A DNA stretch of 5,519 nucleotides, taken from Minisyncoccota bacterium (lineage in GTDB: Bacteria; Patescibacteriota; Minisyncoccia; Phycocordibacterales; JAACPR01). Of the stretch, positions 5,413 through 5,519 are shown piece after piece (the first letter of the stretch is position 1; every line of letters begins with the position of its first letter). The stretch is taken from assembly GCA_018061745.1 (NCBI GenBank), contig JAGOTN010000030.1, forward strand, positions 1-5,519. Direction: 5' to 3'. The position numbers were made by a program, and so were the translations under genes. The notes beneath the pieces were generated by a model. That model saw nothing but the letters and a program-made list of their open reading frames with translations. It was not told where the DNA came from and searched no databases.

Positions 5413-5519
5413 ATGAAAAATCTATCACCATTTCAAATAATACTACTAGTTTGTTCAGGAATTGTAATAGTTATTGGAGTTACTATTTTTGCTTTTTCTA
5501 AAAGCCGTGGAGGACAAGA
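5413..5519 (+). CDS. N-terminal part of a membrane-anchored protein, cut by the right edge
   Basis: Thirty-five codons are visible from the ATG at 5413, four bases after the methyltransferase stop. The start reads MKNLSPFQ, followed by a hydrophobic segment at about residues 9-28 and then SKSRGGQ with the frame still open. This is an N-terminal signal or membrane anchor. The opening resembles, from memory, the N-termini of Parcubacteria proteins annotated as extracellular solute-binding proteins, but too little is present to assign a function. No ribosome binding site is visible; the tight spacing suggests translation coupled to the methyltransferase. Confidence 0.6.
   Translation, partial: MKNLSPFQIILLVCSGIVIVIGVTIFAFSKSRGGQ

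Noticed and set aside
1..5519. Alternative genetic code with TGA read as Gly (as in some CPR groups)
   Set aside because: Stops are TAA or TAG, glycines are encoded by GGN codons, and conserved glycines in gyrA and rpsA need no TGA. The standard bacterial code suffices here.

Overview
The window is about 5.5 kb of AT-rich DNA (roughly one-third G+C by eye) from a bacterial chromosome. Gene content and protein style suggest a Patescibacteria/CPR lineage, most likely Parcubacteria-like. The clues are a compact four-domain S1-type protein, a degenerate metallo-beta-lactamase-fold protein beside gyrA, very short intergenic gaps, and no usable Shine-Dalgarno sequence before any gene start. The taxonomic call is inference; no 16S rRNA or other placing marker is present. 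Stops are TAA and TAG, and the standard bacterial code reads every gene cleanly.

Layout: positions 1-1052 (minus strand) carry the first 350 codons of ribosomal protein S1 (rpsA), which runs off the left edge. A 199-bp divergent region (1053-1251) holds a plausible rpsA promoter, a long rpsA leader with a 9-bp hairpin, and an extended -10 promoter for the rightward genes. Rightward genes are an MBL-fold protein lacking most of its metal ligands (1252-1890), a single-pass membrane protein with a coiled coil and a Ser/Thr tail (1893-2306), and gyrA (2328-4811). After a 72-bp gap with no recognisable terminator come a small class I SAM-dependent methyltransferase (4884-5408) and, 4 bp later, the start of a membrane-anchored protein (5413 to the right edge).

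How they fit together: rpsA and gyrA are housekeeping genes for translation initiation and DNA supercoiling. The MBL-fold gene, membrane gene and gyrA probably form one transcription unit, and the methyltransferase and the last gene a second. Both units begin with the same 10-mer, TTGCTATACT, placed exactly 10 bases before the ATG. Transcription from it should give nearly leaderless mRNAs.

I see no mobile element, CRISPR array, tRNA, rRNA or defence system. The most interesting signals are the repeated leaderless-type promoter, the structured rpsA leader, the degenerate MBL-fold protein next to gyrA, and the internally repeated membrane protein.
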